Assembly: GCA_028820505.1 (NCBI GenBank)
Contig: JAPPIT010000134.1
Span: 1 to 64,000 of the forward strand
Direction of reading: 5' to 3'
DNA length: 64,000 nucleotides
Source: Defluviicoccus sp.
GTDB lineage: Bacteria > Pseudomonadota > Alphaproteobacteria > MPNO01
The notes under the pieces are model-generated. The model was not told the DNA's origin and ran no database searches. It worked only from the letters and a program-made list of their open reading frames with translations. The position numbers were made by a program, and so were the translations under genes. This document shows positions 17,779 through 29,235 of the stretch, piece after piece. The first letter of the stretch is position 1; each line of letters begins with the position of its first letter.

Positions 17779-18066
17779 TCAGCCGCGCGGCTCGAAGTGG
17801 AAGACCTCCGGCGGTTTCGCGAGACAGTCGCGGAACTTCGACCCGAAGGTCTTGTAATCCTCGCTCTCGCGGAAGGTGAAATGGTCCTCGATCCGGTCCC
17901 ATTCGACCGCGATCATGTAGGCGAGCTCGGGCTCGACCCGCTTGCCCCAGCGCAGCCCCTGGCAGCCCGGCTGGCGGCGCAGGATATCGGAACCCTCCGC
18001 GAAACCCTCGAGGAAAGCGGCCTCGTCCTCGGGCTTGACGTAGATCGTGGCGATCTCGACGACCAT
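17779..18066 (-). CDS. Antibiotic biosynthesis monooxygenase (ABM/YgiN)-like domain protein
   Basis: 95 aa; MVVEIATIYVKPEDEAAFLEGFAEGSDILRRQPGCQGLRWGKRVEPELAYMIAVEWDRIEDHFTF. Confidence 0.8.
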   Translation of the reverse strand: MVVEIATIYVKPEDEAAFLEGFAEGSDILRRQPGCQGLRWGKRVEPELAYMIAVEWDRIEDHFTFRESEDYKTFGSKFRDCLAKPPEVFHFEPRG

Positions 18067-18080
18067 TCTTCCCTCCCCGT

Positions 18081-19106
18081 TCAGGCCGCTGGCAGCATCC
18101 GGCGCGACTCGGTGACCAGCTCCGCGATCTGAACCGCATTGAGCGCCGCCCCCTTGCGGAGATTGTCGGCGACGACCCAGAAGCTCAACCCGTTCTCCAC
18201 CGTGGGGTCCTTTCGGATCCGGCTGACATAGACCTGGTCCTCGCCGGCGCATTCGGTCGGGGTCACGTAACCCTCGTCGGCGCGGTGGTCGACGACGGCG
18301 ACACCCGGCATCTCCGACAGCGCCTCGCGCGCCTCCTCGACTGAAATCGGCCGTTCGAACTCGGCGTTGACGGCCTCGCCGTGGCCGATGAAGACTGGCA
18401 CGCGCACGCAGGTCGCGGCGACCCGGATGTCGGGGTCGAGGATCTTCCGCGTCTCGACCGCCATCTTCCACTCCTCCTTGGTCTCCCCGTCCTCCATGAA
18501 GACGTCGATATGGGGAATGACGTTGAAGGCGATCTGCTTGGTGAATTCCTCGTTGGCGATCGGCTCGTTCACGTAGATGCCGCGGGTCTGGTTGAACAGC
18601 TCGTCCATCGCCGTCCTGCCGGCGCCCGAGACCGACTGGTAGGTCGCGACGACGACGCGCCTGACCCGGGCCAGATCGTGCAGCGGCTTGAGCGCCAGCA
18701 CCATCTGAATGGTGGAGCAGTTCGGATTGGCGACGATGTTCCGCTTGTTCCCGGCGAGGGCGTGCGCGTTGACCTCGGGCACGACGAGCGGCACGTCCGG
18801 CTCCATGCGGAACCGCGAGGTGTTGTCGATCACCACGCAGCCCGCCTTGGCGGCGCGCGGCGCATGCACGGCGGAGACCTTCGCGCCCGGCGAAAAAAGC
18901 GCAACGTCGAAACCGGCAAAGTCGAAGTCGGCGAGGTTCCGGACCCGCAGCACCTCGTCCTCGCCGAACGAGACCTCGCGCCCGACCGACTGCTCGGAGG
19001 CGAGCGCCGCCACGTCGTCGACGGGAAAGGCGCGCTCGTCCAGGCATTGCAGAATCTCGCGCCCGACCGCGCCGGTCGCGCCGGCCACGGCAATCTTGTA
19101 ACCCAT
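18081..19106 (-). CDS. asd: Aspartate-semialdehyde dehydrogenase
   Basis: MGYKIAVAGATGAVGREILQCLDER...NIVANPNCSTIQMVLALKPLHD. Confidence 0.97.
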   Translation of the reverse strand: MGYKIAVAGATGAVGREILQCLDERAFPVDDVAALASEQSVGREVSFGEDEVLRVRNLADFDFAGFDVALFSPGAKVSAVHAPRAAKAGCVVIDNTSRFRMEPDVPLVVPEVNAHALAGNKRNIVANPNCSTIQMVLALKPLHDLARVRRVVVATYQSVSGAGRTAMDELFNQTRGIYVNEPIANEEFTKQIAFNVIPHIDVFMEDGETKEEWKMAVETRKILDPDIRVAATCVRVPVFIGHGEAVNAEFERPISVEEAREALSEMPGVAVVDHRADEGYVTPTECAGEDQVYVSRIRKDPTVENGLSFWVVADNLRKGAALNAVQIAELVTESRRMLPAA

Positions 19107-19184
19107 GGAAAAAGCCCTCTCTCCGCCCGCGGAGGGTCCCGCCGGGCGGGGCACCTGGCCCTGTGTGGCGCCGAAGCGCCGCTC

Positions 19185-19406
19185 TTAGCTGTCCGACTTG
19201 GCCTCGGGTTTGACCTTGGCCGGATCGGTCTCGGGCTCGACCGGCTTGATCTCGGGCGCCGTGGTCGACGGCTGGCTATTGAGCGCCGTCGTGATCGGCG
19301 CGGGCTTCTCGGCCGAGACCATCTTGCTGTACATGCAGGCAAGCGCCGAGGTCGAGTACGCGGCGGCGAACGCCGCGGCGGCGACAATCGCGAGGGTCTT
19401 TTTCAT
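19185..19406 (-). CDS. Small predicted secreted protein
   Basis: MKKTLAIVAAAAFAAAYSTSALACMYSKMVSAEKPAPITTALNSQPSTTAPEIKP; signal peptide-like N-terminus. Confidence 0.6.
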   Translation of the reverse strand: MKKTLAIVAAAAFAAAYSTSALACMYSKMVSAEKPAPITTALNSQPSTTAPEIKPVEPETDPAKVKPEAKSDS

Positions 19407-19556
19407 CAACACGCACCTCAGCAGAGGGTTGCAGTCCAGCGCAGGATAGCGCGCATCCGGTCCGGCGGCAACGGGCGGAAACGCGGCCCTTCAGTTGACG
19501 CTCACCCGGCGCGGTGGAACAATCTTTGCCGTTTTCCGGGAAGGAAGGATTCGGCG

Positions 19557-20534
19557 ATGAAGTTGAGGATTTGGGCGGTTGCGATCGGGCTCGGGGGGCT
19601 GGTTGCGGCGAACGGCGCGCTCGCCGCGCAGCAGTGGAACATGGCGACGGCCTATCCGGACCCGTTCTTCCACACCAAGAACATCCACCAGTTCGTGAAC
19701 GACATCGCCGAGGCGAGCAAGGGCGATCTGAAGATTACCGTGCACAGCGCCCAGTCGCTCTACAAGCTGCCGGAAATCCACCGCGCGGTGCAGAGCGGCC
19801 AGATCCAGATGGGCGAGACCATCGTCTCGCTGCTGGCCAACGAGGACCGCGTCTACGAGGTCGACTCGCTGCTCTTCTTCGCGGAAAGCTACGACCAGGC
19901 CAAGCGGCTGTGGCAGGTCTCCAGGCCCTTCATCGCGAGCCGGCTGGCCAAGAAGGGGCTTACCCTCCTGTATTCGGTACCTTGGCCGCCCCAGGGCTTC
20001 TACGCAAAGATGGAGCTGAAGTCGGCCGACGACTTCAAGGGCCTCAAGTTCCGCGCCTACAACGCGACCATCTCGCGCTACGCCGCCGCCGTCGGCGCGG
20101 TGCCGACGACGGTGCAGCTGGTCGACATCCCGCAGGCCTTCTCCACCGGGATCGTCGACGCGATGATCACCTCGGCGACCACCGGCGTGCTGACCAAGTC
20201 CTGGGACTACCTCAGCCACTACCACGACACCCGCGCCGGACTCGGCAAGAACATGGTCATCGTGAACACCCGCGCCTTCAAGCGGCTCGGCGAGGCAACC
20301 CGCAAAGCGGTGCTCGACGCGGCGGCACGGGCCGAGCCGAGGGGCTGGGAGATGAGCGCCAACGAGACCGCCAAGATGACCGCGAAGCTCGCGGAGAAGC
20401 TCACCGTGGTGCCGCCCAAGCCCGGGCTGATGAAGGGGCTGCGCGCGGCCGGCGCCAGGATGGTCGTGGACTGGCTGTCCAAGGCCGGGCCGGACGGCAA
20501 GAAGATCCTCGACGCCTACCGCGCCTCCAACTGA
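19557..20534 (+). CDS. TRAP transporter substrate-binding protein (DctP family)
   Basis: MKLRIWAVAIGLGGLVAANGALAAQQWNMATAYPDPFFHTKNIHQFVNDI... Confidence 0.93.
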   Translation: MKLRIWAVAIGLGGLVAANGALAAQQWNMATAYPDPFFHTKNIHQFVNDIAEASKGDLKITVHSAQSLYKLPEIHRAVQSGQIQMGETIVSLLANEDRVYEVDSLLFFAESYDQAKRLWQVSRPFIASRLAKKGLTLLYSVPWPPQGFYAKMELKSADDFKGLKFRAYNATISRYAAAVGAVPTTVQLVDIPQAFSTGIVDAMITSATTGVLTKSWDYLSHYHDTRAGLGKNMVIVNTRAFKRLGEATRKAVLDAAARAEPRGWEMSANETAKMTAKLAEKLTVVPPKPGLMKGLRAAGARMVVDWLSKAGPDGKKILDAYRASN

Positions 20535-20556
20535 GCGCCGGCCCGCGCATCGAGAT

Positions 20557-21093
20557 GTGAGACGCCTTCTCGACGGGCTCTATCGCGGCTGCGGTGTCCT
20601 TTCGGCCGCGTTCATCGTCTGCATCGCGCTCGCCATCCTGGCCGAGATCATCGGCCGGATGCTGGGCGTGCTGATCCCCGCTGCCACCGAGTTCGCCGGC
20701 TACTGCCTCGCCTCGGCGATCTTCCTCGGCCTCGCCTACACGCTGACCAGCGGCGAGCACATCCGCGTCTCGATCCTGCTGCTCCGGGTGCCGCCGCGGA
20801 TGCGCCATGCGCTGGAGCTGTTCTGCCTCGCGCTGGGAACCGCGCTCAGCATCTACTTCGCCTGGCATTTCTGCGCCTTTGCCTACGAGACCTTCGTGTT
20901 CGGGGAGGTAGGCCAGGGGTTGATCAAGACGCCGCTCTGGATCCCGCAATCCGGCCTCGCGCTGGGTCTCGTGGTGCTGGCGATCGCCTTCGTCGACGAA
21001 CTGGCCGTGATGCTGAGCGGGCGGACGCCGCAATACGCGGACCGGGACGGCGACGAGGCCGCCCGGGCGCTCAAGATCGGCGACGAGAGCTAG
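20557..21093 (+). CDS. TRAP transporter small permease (DctQ family)
   Basis: 178 aa, four hydrophobic segments, between DctP and DctM genes. Confidence 0.9.
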   Translation: MRRLLDGLYRGCGVLSAAFIVCIALAILAEIIGRMLGVLIPAATEFAGYCLASAIFLGLAYTLTSGEHIRVSILLLRVPPRMRHALELFCLALGTALSIYFAWHFCAFAYETFVFGEVGQGLIKTPLWIPQSGLALGLVVLAIAFVDELAVMLSGRTPQYADRDGDEAARALKIGDES

Positions 21094-21097
21094 GGCG

Positions 21098-22402
21098 GTG
21101 GACATCCTCTCGATCGCGCTGGTGCTCACGTTCGTCCTCTTGCTGCTACTCGGCTCAGGGCTCTGGGTCGCGCTGTCGCTGGTCGGGGTCTCGGTGTTCG
21201 CGATGATGACGTTTACCACCGCGCCGGCGGGCTCGGTGCTGGCGACCACGACCTGGGGCTCGACCACCCCGTTCTCGCTGATCGCGCTGCCGCTGTTCGT
21301 CTGGATGGGCGAGATACTGTTCCGCACGCGGCTGTCGGAGGACATGTTCAGGGGCATCGCGCCCTGGGTGACGCGGCTGCCCGGCCGGCTCTTGCACGTC
21401 AACGTGGTCGCCTGCGGCATCTTCGCCGCGATATCCGGATCCTCGGCGGCGACCGCGGTGACCATCGGGCGCATGTCGATCCCCGAGTTGCACAAGCGCG
21501 GCTATGACGAGCGTATGTCGATCGGGACGCTGGCGGGCTCGGGCACGCTGGGCTTCCTGATCCCGCCATCGATCATCCTGATCGTCTACGGCGTCGCCGC
21601 GGAGCTCTCGATCGCCCGGCTGTTCATCGCCGGCGTCCTGCCGGGCGTGATGCTGATGGCGCTGTTCATGGGCTTCATCATGCTGTGGGCGCTGGTCCAC
21701 CCGGGCCGCATCCCGAAGAGCGACGAGCGGTTCACAATCTGGCGCAAGATCTACGAATCCCGCCGCCTCCTGCCCACCATCCTCTTGATCGTCGCCGTGC
21801 TGGGCTCGATCTATCTCGGCATCGCGACCCCGGTCGAGGCCGCCGTCGTCGGCGTGCTCGGCTCGCTCGCGCTCGCCTGGGGCACCGGCGGGCTCAACCG
21901 GCGCGTGCTTGCCGACAGCCTGATGGGGGCGACGCGGACCACCTGCATGATTAGCTTCATCTTCGTCGGCGCGTCGTTCCTCACCATCGCCATGGGCTTC
22001 ACCGGAATTCCCCGCTCGCTGGCGGCGTGGATCGGCGAGATGGAGCTTGGCCGCTACGGGCTGATCGCGGCGCTTACCGTATTCTTCATCGTTCTCGGCT
22101 GCTTCCTCGACGGCATCTCGGTGGTGCTGCTCACCACCTCGATCATCCTGCCGATGATCCAGGCCGCGGGGATCGACCCGATATGGTTCGGCATCTATCT
22201 CGTGCTGGTGGTCGAGATGTCGCAGGTCACCCCGCCGGTCGGGTTCAATCTGTTCGTCCTGCAGGGGCTCACCGGGCGCAACATCCTGCAGATCGCCCGC
22301 GCGGCGTTCCCCTTCTTCATCCTGCTGCAGATCGGGGTGGTGCTGCTGGTGGTCTTCCCGGAGATCGCCACCTACCTGCCGCAGCAGATGACGAAAAACT
22401 AG
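21098..22402 (+). CDS. TRAP transporter large permease (DctM family)
   Basis: 434 aa; [32 protein letters not shown]. Confidence 0.94.
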   Translation: MDILSIALVLTFVLLLLLGSGLWVALSLVGVSVFAMMTFTTAPAGSVLATTTWGSTTPFSLIALPLFVWMGEILFRTRLSEDMFRGIAPWVTRLPGRLLHVNVVACGIFAAISGSSAATAVTIGRMSIPELHKRGYDERMSIGTLAGSGTLGFLIPPSIILIVYGVAAELSIARLFIAGVLPGVMLMALFMGFIMLWALVHPGRIPKSDERFTIWRKIYESRRLLPTILLIVAVLGSIYLGIATPVEAAVVGVLGSLALAWGTGGLNRRVLADSLMGATRTTCMISFIFVGASFLTIAMGFTGIPRSLAAWIGEMELGRYGLIAALTVFFIVLGCFLDGISVVLLTTSIILPMIQAAGIDPIWFGIYLVLVVEMSQVTPPVGFNLFVLQGLTGRNILQIARAAFPFFILLQIGVVLLVVFPEIATYLPQQMTKN

Positions 22403-23511
22403 GCTGCCAGCGCATCCAGCGCCGCGGTGACCGCCTCGCCCATCCCTGTGGTGGAGACGAGGTTCATCCCGGGCTGCATGATGTCGCCGGTGCGCAGGCC
22501 CTGGGCGAGCGCGTTCTCGACCGCCTTTTCGACCAGCACCGCGTCCTCCTCCATGTCGAAGGAGTAGCGCAGCATCATCGCGAAGCTGAGGAGGGTGGCG
22601 AGCGGGTTGGCCTTGTTCTCGCCCGCGATGTCGGGCGCCGAGCCGTGGATCGGCTCGTAGAGCGCACGCCGCCGCCCCGAGGCGTCCGCCGGTCCGAGCG
22701 AGGCCGAGGGCAGCATGCCGAGCGAGCCGGTCAGCATCGAGGCCACGTCGGACAGCATATCGCCGAACAAATTGTCGGTGACGATCACGTCGAACTGCTT
22801 GGGCGCGCGGACCAGCTGCATGCCGCAATTGTCGGCCAGCATGTGAGAGAGCTCGACATCGGCGTATTCGGCTCCGTGCAGCCGGGTGACCTCCTCGCGC
22901 CACAGGAGGCCGCTCTCCATCACGTTCGCCTTCTCGACAGAGCAGACGCGGTTGTCCCGCTTGCGCGCCAGATCGAACGCGACCCGGGCGACGCGGACGA
23001 TCTCGGACGTCGTGTAGACCTGCGTGTTGACGCCGCGGCGCTCGCCGTTCGCCAAGTCCTCGATGCCTCGCGGCTCGCCGAAATAGACCCCGCCGGTCAG
23101 CTCGCGCACGATCAGGATGTCGAGACCGGCGACCAGGTCGGTCTTCAGCGTCGAGGCCTCGGCCAGCGCATCGAAGACCAGCGCCGGGCGCAGATTGGCG
23201 AACAGCTCGAGATCCTTGCGCAGGCGGAGGAGCCCGGCCTCAGGCCGTATCTCGAACGGGACATCGGCCCATTTGGGCCCGCCGCAGGCGCCGAGCAAGA
23301 CCGCATCGGCGCCCATCGCGGCGTCCATGGTCGCGTCCGAGATGGGCCCGCCCTCGGCGTCGATCGCCGCGCCGCCGACCAGCGCCTCGTCGATGTCGAA
23401 GCTCACATGGCGGCGCCGGTCCATCCAGCCGATGACCCGGCGCACCTCCCCCATCACCTCGGGGCCGATACCGTCGCCGGCGAGAATCAGCAGCTTCTTG
23501 TTGGCGGCCAT
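22399..23511 (-). CDS. leuB: 3-isopropylmalate dehydrogenase
   Basis: [52 protein letters not shown]. Confidence 0.97.
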   Translation of the reverse strand: MAANKKLLILAGDGIGPEVMGEVRRVIGWMDRRRHVSFDIDEALVGGAAIDAEGGPISDATMDAAMGADAVLLGACGGPKWADVPFEIRPEAGLLRLRKDLELFANLRPALVFDALAEASTLKTDLVAGLDILIVRELTGGVYFGEPRGIEDLANGERRGVNTQVYTTSEIVRVARVAFDLARKRDNRVCSVEKANVMESGLLWREEVTRLHGAEYADVELSHMLADNCGMQLVRAPKQFDVIVTDNLFGDMLSDVASMLTGSLGMLPSASLGPADASGRRRALYEPIHGSAPDIAGENKANPLATLLSFAMMLRYSFDMEEDAVLVEKAVENALAQGLRTGDIMQPGMNLVSTTGMGEAVTAALDALAA

Positions 23512-23517
23512 CGCGGA

Positions 23518-24123
23518 TCAGGCCCAGGGCTGGGCGGCCTTGCGCGCCTCCTCGAAGGCGCCGATCCTGTCGTCCTTCTGCAGGGTCAGCGCGATGTCGT
23601 CGAGCCCGTTGAGCAGGCAGTGCTTCTTGAACGGGTCGATGTCGAAATCGATGACCTCCCCGTCCGGGCGGACGATCTGCTGCTTCTCCAGATCGACCGA
23701 GAGGCGCGCGTTGCCGCCCTTCTCGGCGTCCTCCATCAGCCTGTCGACCGTCTCCTGCGGGAGCGCGATCAGCAGCATGCCGTTCTTGGACGCGTTGTTG
23801 TTGAAGATGTCGGCGAAGCTCGGCGCGATGACGCAGCGGATGCCGAAATCGATCAGCGCCCAGGGCGCGTGCTCGCGCGACGAGCCGCACCCGAAATTGT
23901 CGCCCGCGACCAGGATCCTCGCCTCCCGGTAGGCCGGCTTGTTGAGGATGAACTCGGGCTTTTCCGAGCCGTCCTCGTTGTAGCGCAGCTCGTTGAACAG
24001 GTTCTTGCCGAGCCCGGTCTTCTTGATCGTCTTCAGGAACCGCGCCGGGATGATCCGGTCGGTATCGACATTGACCATCGGAAACGGCGCCGCGATGCCC
24101 TGAAGGGTGTTGAATTTCTCCAT
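23518..24123 (-). CDS. leuD: 3-isopropylmalate dehydratase small subunit
   Basis: [33 protein letters not shown]...[11 protein letters not shown]. Confidence 0.97.
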   Translation of the reverse strand: MEKFNTLQGIAAPFPMVNVDTDRIIPARFLKTIKKTGLGKNLFNELRYNEDGSEKPEFILNKPAYREARILVAGDNFGCGSSREHAPWALIDFGIRCVIAPSFADIFNNNASKNGMLLIALPQETVDRLMEDAEKGGNARLSVDLEKQQIVRPDGEVIDFDIDPFKKHCLLNGLDDIALTLQKDDRIGAFEEARKAAQPWA

Positions 24124-24136
24124 CGCTCGCGCCTCC

Positions 24137-25543
24137 CTAGAGAAGTTGCCGGTGGTCGCTCAGACGGCCGTTGACCGCGGCCGCGGCGGCCATCGCGGGG
24201 CTCATCAGATGGGTGCGCCCGCCGGGTCCCTGACGACCCTCGAAATTGCGGTTCGACGTAGACGCCGAACGCTCGCCCGGCTGCAGCATGTCGCCGTTCA
24301 TTGCGATGCACATGGAGCAGCCCGGCTCGCGCCAGTCGAACCCGGCCTCCTTGAAGACCGCGTCGAGCCCCTCCTCCTCGGCCTGGTGCTTCACCAGCCC
24401 GGAGCCCGGCACCACCATCGCGTGGACGCCGGCGGCGATGCTGCGCCCCCGGGCCACCGCGGCCGCGGCGCGCAGATCCTCGATCCGCGAGTTGGTGCAT
24501 GAGCCGATGAAAACCCGGTCGACCCGGATGTCGGTCAGCGCCTGCCCGGCTTCGAGGCCCATATAGTCGATCGCGCGCTCCAGCGAACGCCTGCGGTTGC
24601 CGTCGTCTTCCCCCGACGGGTCGGGCACCGAGCCCGATATCGGCAGCACCATCTCCGGGCTGGTCCCCCACGTAACCTGGGGCTCGATGCTGTCCGCGGC
24701 GATCGTGACCTCCTTGTCGTACTCGGCGCCCGGGTCGGAGGGCAGCGTTCGCCAATACGCCTCGGCCTGCTCCCACGCCGCCCCCTTGGGTGCCATGGGA
24801 CGGCCCTTGACGTAGTCGAAGGTCGCCTGGTCGGGGGCGACGAGGCCGGCCCGTGCCCCGCCCTCGATGGTCATGTTGCAGAGCGTCATGCGGCCTTCCA
24901 TCGACAGATCCTCGACCGCCTTGCCGGCGTACTCGATAACGCAGCCGGTGCCGCCGGCGGTGCCGATCGCGCCGATGATGGCGAGCGCAAGGTCCTTCGC
25001 GACCACACCCTGCGGCAGCGCGCCGTCGACCGTGACCCGCATGTTCTTCGCCGGGCGCTGGATCAGCGACTGGGTGGCGAGCACGTGCTCGACCTCGGAG
25101 GTGCCGATGCCGAAGGCGAGGCAGCCGAAGGCGCCGTGCGTCGAAGTGTGGGAATCGCCGCAGGCCATGGTGAGTCCGGGCAGGGTGAAGCCCTGCTCCG
25201 GGCCGATCACGTGCACGATCCCCTGGCGGATGTCGTTGAGCTCGATATAGGGCAGGCCGAACGCTTCGGCGTTCTCCTTGAGGAGATCGATCTGGATGCG
25301 CGACTCCTCGTTCTCGATCGGCAGGGAGCGGTCGGTGGTGGGAACGTTATGGTCGGGGACGAGAAGCTGGGCTTCGGGCCGGCGTACCTTGCGCCCCGCC
25401 TCGCGCAGCCCCTCGAAAGCCTGGGCGCTGGTGATCTCGTGGATGATCTGCCGGTCGATATAGAGCAGGCACGTGCCGTCCTCCTGGACGTCCACCACGT
25501 GGCTTTCCCAGATCTTGTCGAACAATGTCTTCGGTTGCGCCAT
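24137..25543 (-). CDS. leuC: 3-isopropylmalate dehydratase large subunit
   Basis: [18 protein letters not shown]...[18 protein letters not shown]...[13 protein letters not shown]. Confidence 0.97.
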   Translation of the reverse strand: MAQPKTLFDKIWESHVVDVQEDGTCLLYIDRQIIHEITSAQAFEGLREAGRKVRRPEAQLLVPDHNVPTTDRSLPIENEESRIQIDLLKENAEAFGLPYIELNDIRQGIVHVIGPEQGFTLPGLTMACGDSHTSTHGAFGCLAFGIGTSEVEHVLATQSLIQRPAKNMRVTVDGALPQGVVAKDLALAIIGAIGTAGGTGCVIEYAGKAVEDLSMEGRMTLCNMTIEGGARAGLVAPDQATFDYVKGRPMAPKGAAWEQAEAYWRTLPSDPGAEYDKEVTIAADSIEPQVTWGTSPEMVLPISGSVPDPSGEDDGNRRRSLERAIDYMGLEAGQALTDIRVDRVFIGSCTNSRIEDLRAAAAVARGRSIAAGVHAMVVPGSGLVKHQAEEEGLDAVFKEAGFDWREPGCSMCIAMNGDMLQPGERSASTSNRNFEGRQGPGGRTHLMSPAMAAAAAVNGRLSDHRQLL

Positions 25544-25615
25544 CGAGCGCCTCCCTCGATTGGTGCGGGCCCGGAGCCCGGTCGGTCTGCGAACCCGGAG
25601 AGTTTCGTCGGCGGT

Positions 25616-26059
25616 CTACTCTTCGTCGGACGCGGCGGCCCCGGTCTCGGCGGGCACCTCCGTTCCGGGCACGGCCTCCGCTTGCCCGGCGACTTGCCGG
25701 CGATCGACCTTTTCGGCGATTCGGGCGCGCTTGCCGCGGCGGCTTCGGAGGTAATAAAGCTTGGCACGCCGGACCCTGCCCCGGCGGACGACCTCGATCC
25801 GGTCGATGCGGGGCGAATAGAGCGGGAAGACGCGTTCCACGCCCTCCCCGTAGGAGATCTTGCGCACCGTGAAAGCGGAACTGACCCCGCTGGACGTGCG
25901 CGCGATCACCACGCCTTCATAAACCTGGATCCGCTCACGCGTGCCTTCGACGACCTTGAAGTGGACGCGTACCGTGTCGCCCGGCGCGAACGCCGGAATA
26001 GGACGTTCCGAGGTCAGCTTTTCGATCTGTTCGGCTTCGATCTGCTCAATCACGTTCAT
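25616..26059 (-). CDS. rplS: 50S ribosomal protein L19
   Basis: [54 protein letters not shown]. Confidence 0.97.
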   Translation of the reverse strand: MNVIEQIEAEQIEKLTSERPIPAFAPGDTVRVHFKVVEGTRERIQVYEGVVIARTSSGVSSAFTVRKISYGEGVERVFPLYSPRIDRIEVVRRGRVRRAKLYYLRSRRGKRARIAEKVDRRQVAGQAEAVPGTEVPAETGAAASDEE

Positions 26060-26780
26060 CGTCGTCCCCTTCCGTCGTCCGCCGGTAGCGCCGCCACAGA
26101 TCCGGCCGGCGTTCCCGCGTCGCGCGTTCCGCTTCGGCACGGCGCCATTCGCGGACCCGCTCGTGATGCCCGCTCAACAGCACGTCGGGCACCCTCCGCC
26201 CCCGCCATTCCTGCGGGCGCGTGTAATGCGGGTACTCGAGCAGGCCGTCGGCGAAGCTCTCCTCGGCCAGAGACTCCGCCTGACCGACCACGCCCGGCAA
26301 CAGCCGCACGCAGGCATCGATCAGCGCGATCGCCGCCGCCTCGCCTCCCGACAGCACGAAATCGCCGAGGCTGAGCTCCTCGATTTCGTGCGCCTCGAGC
26401 ACCCTTTCGTCGACGCCCTCGAAACGGCCGCACAACAGGCTCATTCCCGGCCCGGAGGCCAGCGCGCGAACCCGCGCCTGATCGAGCAGCCGTCCGCGCG
26501 GGCTGAGATAGATCAGCGGCGTGCCGGCGTGGGAGACTGCCGCCAGGGCATCCCCGACCACGTCCGGCCGCATCACCATCCCCGCGCCCCCACCGAAGGG
26601 GGTGTCGTCGACGGAGCCGTGTTTATCGCGCGCAAAGCCCCTGATGTCCACCGTTTCGAGACTCCAGAGTCCGTCCCTGAGCGCCCGTCCGGCGAGCGAG
26701 TGTCCGACCGGTCCGGGAAACATCCCGGGGAAGAGGGTGAGGACGCGGACCGCGAAGGGCGTTCTCTCATCGACGCTCAT
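26046..26780 (-). CDS. trmD: tRNA (guanine-N1)-methyltransferase
   Basis: [27 protein letters not shown]...[14 protein letters not shown]...[16 protein letters not shown]. Confidence 0.97.
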   Translation of the reverse strand: MSVDERTPFAVRVLTLFPGMFPGPVGHSLAGRALRDGLWSLETVDIRGFARDKHGSVDDTPFGGGAGMVMRPDVVGDALAAVSHAGTPLIYLSPRGRLLDQARVRALASGPGMSLLCGRFEGVDERVLEAHEIEELSLGDFVLSGGEAAAIALIDACVRLLPGVVGQAESLAEESFADGLLEYPHYTRPQEWRGRRVPDVLLSGHHERVREWRRAEAERATRERRPDLWRRYRRTTEGDDDERD

Positions 26781-27417
26781 CGTCCTTCTCTTCCTGCGCC
26801 GCGTCGTCGTCCCCGGCGCCGGGCTGTTCCGGCGGATCGATCACGACGCATCCCGCCGGGATGTCGATCTCGGGCACGTGCTCCCTGGTGAAAGGCACGA
26901 GGATCGTCTCCTCCCCGCCGCCGGGGTCGACTTCCAGCACCGCGGCGTCGCCCGCCGGCAGGATCGCCGCGATCTCGCCGCACCGGTTGCCTGCACCGTC
27001 GACCGCCGAAAGCCCCAACAGGTCGGCATGGTAGTACTCGTCCTCTTCCTCGGGCTCGGGAAGCCGGGCCCGGTCGACATAAAGCCGCTCTCCCCGCAAC
27101 GCCTCCGCGGCATCGCGCCCGTCGATACCCTCGACCGAGCCGATCAGCAGACCGCGCGCGCGTCCGTGGAGCGTGAGGGCGAAAACTCTCTCTCCCCTTT
27201 CGTCCTCGAGCGGTCCGTAGGCCGCGATGTCCTCGGGTCTCTGGGTAAAGCTCTTGATGCGGACATCGCCGCGTACGCCATGCGCCCCGGCTACGGCACC
27301 GACGCATACGCGCCCGCGCCGGGCCGCGCCTTCGACGGCAAGCGTGGAGACCTCGGCGGCGCGGCCGCGCGTGGCCGGTTCAGGCTTCGGCCGACCCTTC
27401 GTCACCCGCGCCGGCAT
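26767..27417 (-). CDS. rimM: Ribosome maturation factor RimM
   Basis: [38 protein letters not shown]...; conserved position between trmD and rpsP. Confidence 0.94.
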   Translation of the reverse strand: MPARVTKGRPKPEPATRGRAAEVSTLAVEGAARRGRVCVGAVAGAHGVRGDVRIKSFTQRPEDIAAYGPLEDERGERVFALTLHGRARGLLIGSVEGIDGRDAAEALRGERLYVDRARLPEPEEEDEYYHADLLGLSAVDGAGNRCGEIAAILPAGDAAVLEVDPGGGEETILVPFTREHVPEIDIPAGCVVIDPPEQPGAGDDDAAQEEKDDERR

Positions 27418-27757
27418 CGCCCGCCGCTTCCTCGGCTGCCTTCATCCGTTCCTGCGCCTTCTTCCTGGGGCGGCTCTTGATCGGGTTGTCGCGCTGCGGC
27501 GGCATCGGGATGATCTCGGCCCGGCCGAGGAACTTCGCCACCCGGTCGCTGGGCCTCGCGCCCCGGTCGAGCCAGTGGCGGATACGCTCCTCCTTGAGCA
27601 CCACGCGGTCCGGGTGGTCGCTGCCGAGGATAGGGTTGTAGGTGCCGAGCCGCTCGATGAAGCGGCCATCCCGCGGGCTTCGCGAGTCGGCGACGACGAT
27701 CCGGTAGAACGGGCGCTTCTTCGCGCCGCCGCGCGCAAGTCTGATCTTGAGGGCCAT
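27380..27757 (-). CDS. rpsP: 30S ribosomal protein S16
   Basis: [42 protein letters not shown]. Confidence 0.97.
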   Translation of the reverse strand: MALKIRLARGGAKKRPFYRIVVADSRSPRDGRFIERLGTYNPILGSDHPDRVVLKEERIRHWLDRGARPSDRVAKFLGRAEIIPMPPQRDNPIKSRPRKKAQERMKAAEEAAGDAGAGDEGSAEA

Positions 27758-27775
27758 CTTTCTCCTTTCCCGAAA

Positions 27776-29128
27776 CTATCCCGGCGGCATCATCGGCGGC
27801 ATTCCGCCGCGCATGAGGCCTTTCTTGCCGAGCCTGTTCATCTTTTTCATCATCCGGTTCATTTCCTGGAACTGCTTCATCAGCCGGTTGACGTCCTGGA
27901 CGGTGACGCCCGAACCGGCCGCGATGCGCCGCTTGCGCGAGGCCTTGATGATTTCGGGCCGCCGCCGCTCGGTCGGCGTCATCGAGGAGATGATCGCCTC
28001 CTGGCGCACCAGGACCGCCTCGTCGACATTGGCGTTGGCGAGCTGCTTCTGCGCCCTGCCGATACCGGGCAGCAGCTGCGTGATCCCGCCGAGGCCGCCC
28101 ATCATGCGGATCTGGCGCAGCTGCTTGGCCAGATCGTCGAAATCGAACTGGCCCTTCTGCATCTTGCGGGCGAGCTTTTCGGCTTCCTCCTCGGCGATGG
28201 TCTCCTGCGCCTTCTCCACCAGGCTGACGACATCGCCCATGCCGAGGATGCGGGACGCGATGCGGTCGGGGTGAAAGGGCTCGAGCGCATCGAGACCTTC
28301 GCCGGTGCCGAGCAGCTTGATCGGGCAGCCGGTCGCCGCCCGCATCGACAGTGCGGCGCCGCCGCGGGAATCGCCGTCGATCCGGGTCAGGATTATGCCG
28401 GTGAGGCCGAGGCGCTCGTGGAACGCCGTCGCGGTGGCAACGGCGTCCTGGCCGGTCATGGCGTCGGCGACCAGGAGGGTCTCCCTCGGCGATGCCGCAT
28501 CCGAGACCGCCGCCGCCTCGTCCATCAACGCGTCGTCGACGGCGAGCCGGCCCGCGGTATCGAGCACGACCACGTCGAACCCTTCCTTGCGCGCGGTATC
28601 CATCGCGCGGTCCGCGATCATGCGGGGGGTCTGCAACGGGATGACGGGAAGCGTGGCGACCCCGGCCTGGGTTCCCAGAACGGCGAGCTGCTCCTGTGCC
28701 GCGGGACGCCGGACGTCGAGCGAGGCCATCAGGACCTTCCTGCGGTCCTGGCGCTGGATCCGCTGGCCGAGCTTCGCCGTGGTGGTCGTCTTGCCGGAGC
28801 CCTGGAGCCCGACCATCATCACCGCGACCGGAGGGGCCGCCGCGAGGTCGATATCGGCGGAGCTTGCGCCGAGCATCTCAACCAGCCGGTCGTTGACGAT
28901 CTTCACCACCATCTGGCCGGGGTTGATCGAGCGCAGCACCTCCTGGCCGACCGCCTCGGCGCCGACCGCCTCGACGAAGTCCTTGACCACGGGAAGGGCG
29001 ACATCGGCCTCCAGCAGGGCGATGCGGATCTCCCGCATCGCGGCGGCGACGTCCCCCTCGGACAGCGCGCCGCGCCGTTTGAGGCGGTCGAATACGTCCT
29101 CGAACCTGGTCCTCAGACCGTCGAACAT
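27776..29128 (-). CDS. ffh: Signal recognition particle protein
   Basis: MFDGLRTRFEDVFDRLKRRGALSEGDV...VGLQGSGKTTTTAKLG; Met-rich C-terminus. Confidence 0.97.
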   Translation of the reverse strand: MFDGLRTRFEDVFDRLKRRGALSEGDVAAAMREIRIALLEADVALPVVKDFVEAVGAEAVGQEVLRSINPGQMVVKIVNDRLVEMLGASSADIDLAAAPPVAVMMVGLQGSGKTTTTAKLGQRIQRQDRRKVLMASLDVRRPAAQEQLAVLGTQAGVATLPVIPLQTPRMIADRAMDTARKEGFDVVVLDTAGRLAVDDALMDEAAAVSDAASPRETLLVADAMTGQDAVATATAFHERLGLTGIILTRIDGDSRGGAALSMRAATGCPIKLLGTGEGLDALEPFHPDRIASRILGMGDVVSLVEKAQETIAEEEAEKLARKMQKGQFDFDDLAKQLRQIRMMGGLGGITQLLPGIGRAQKQLANANVDEAVLVRQEAIISSMTPTERRRPEIIKASRKRRIAAGSGVTVQDVNRLMKQFQEMNRMMKKMNRLGKKGLMRGGMPPMMPPG

Positions 29129-29235
29129 CGGTGCAATCCCCGGCCCAACGGGTCACGCGCCAGTGCGCGCATCGCGCGGACTGGCGGACACCCTGGGGCG
29201 CTGATCTCATCACCCGAACGCTGGGACGGCGCAAT

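Noticed and set aside
17308-18066. ABM-TGA-PqiA as a second selenoprotein
   Set aside because: The ABM domain ends naturally at the TGA, there is no conserved Cys expected at that point, and no obvious SECIS-like hairpin was seen. A non-canonical start for the PqiA-like gene is simpler.
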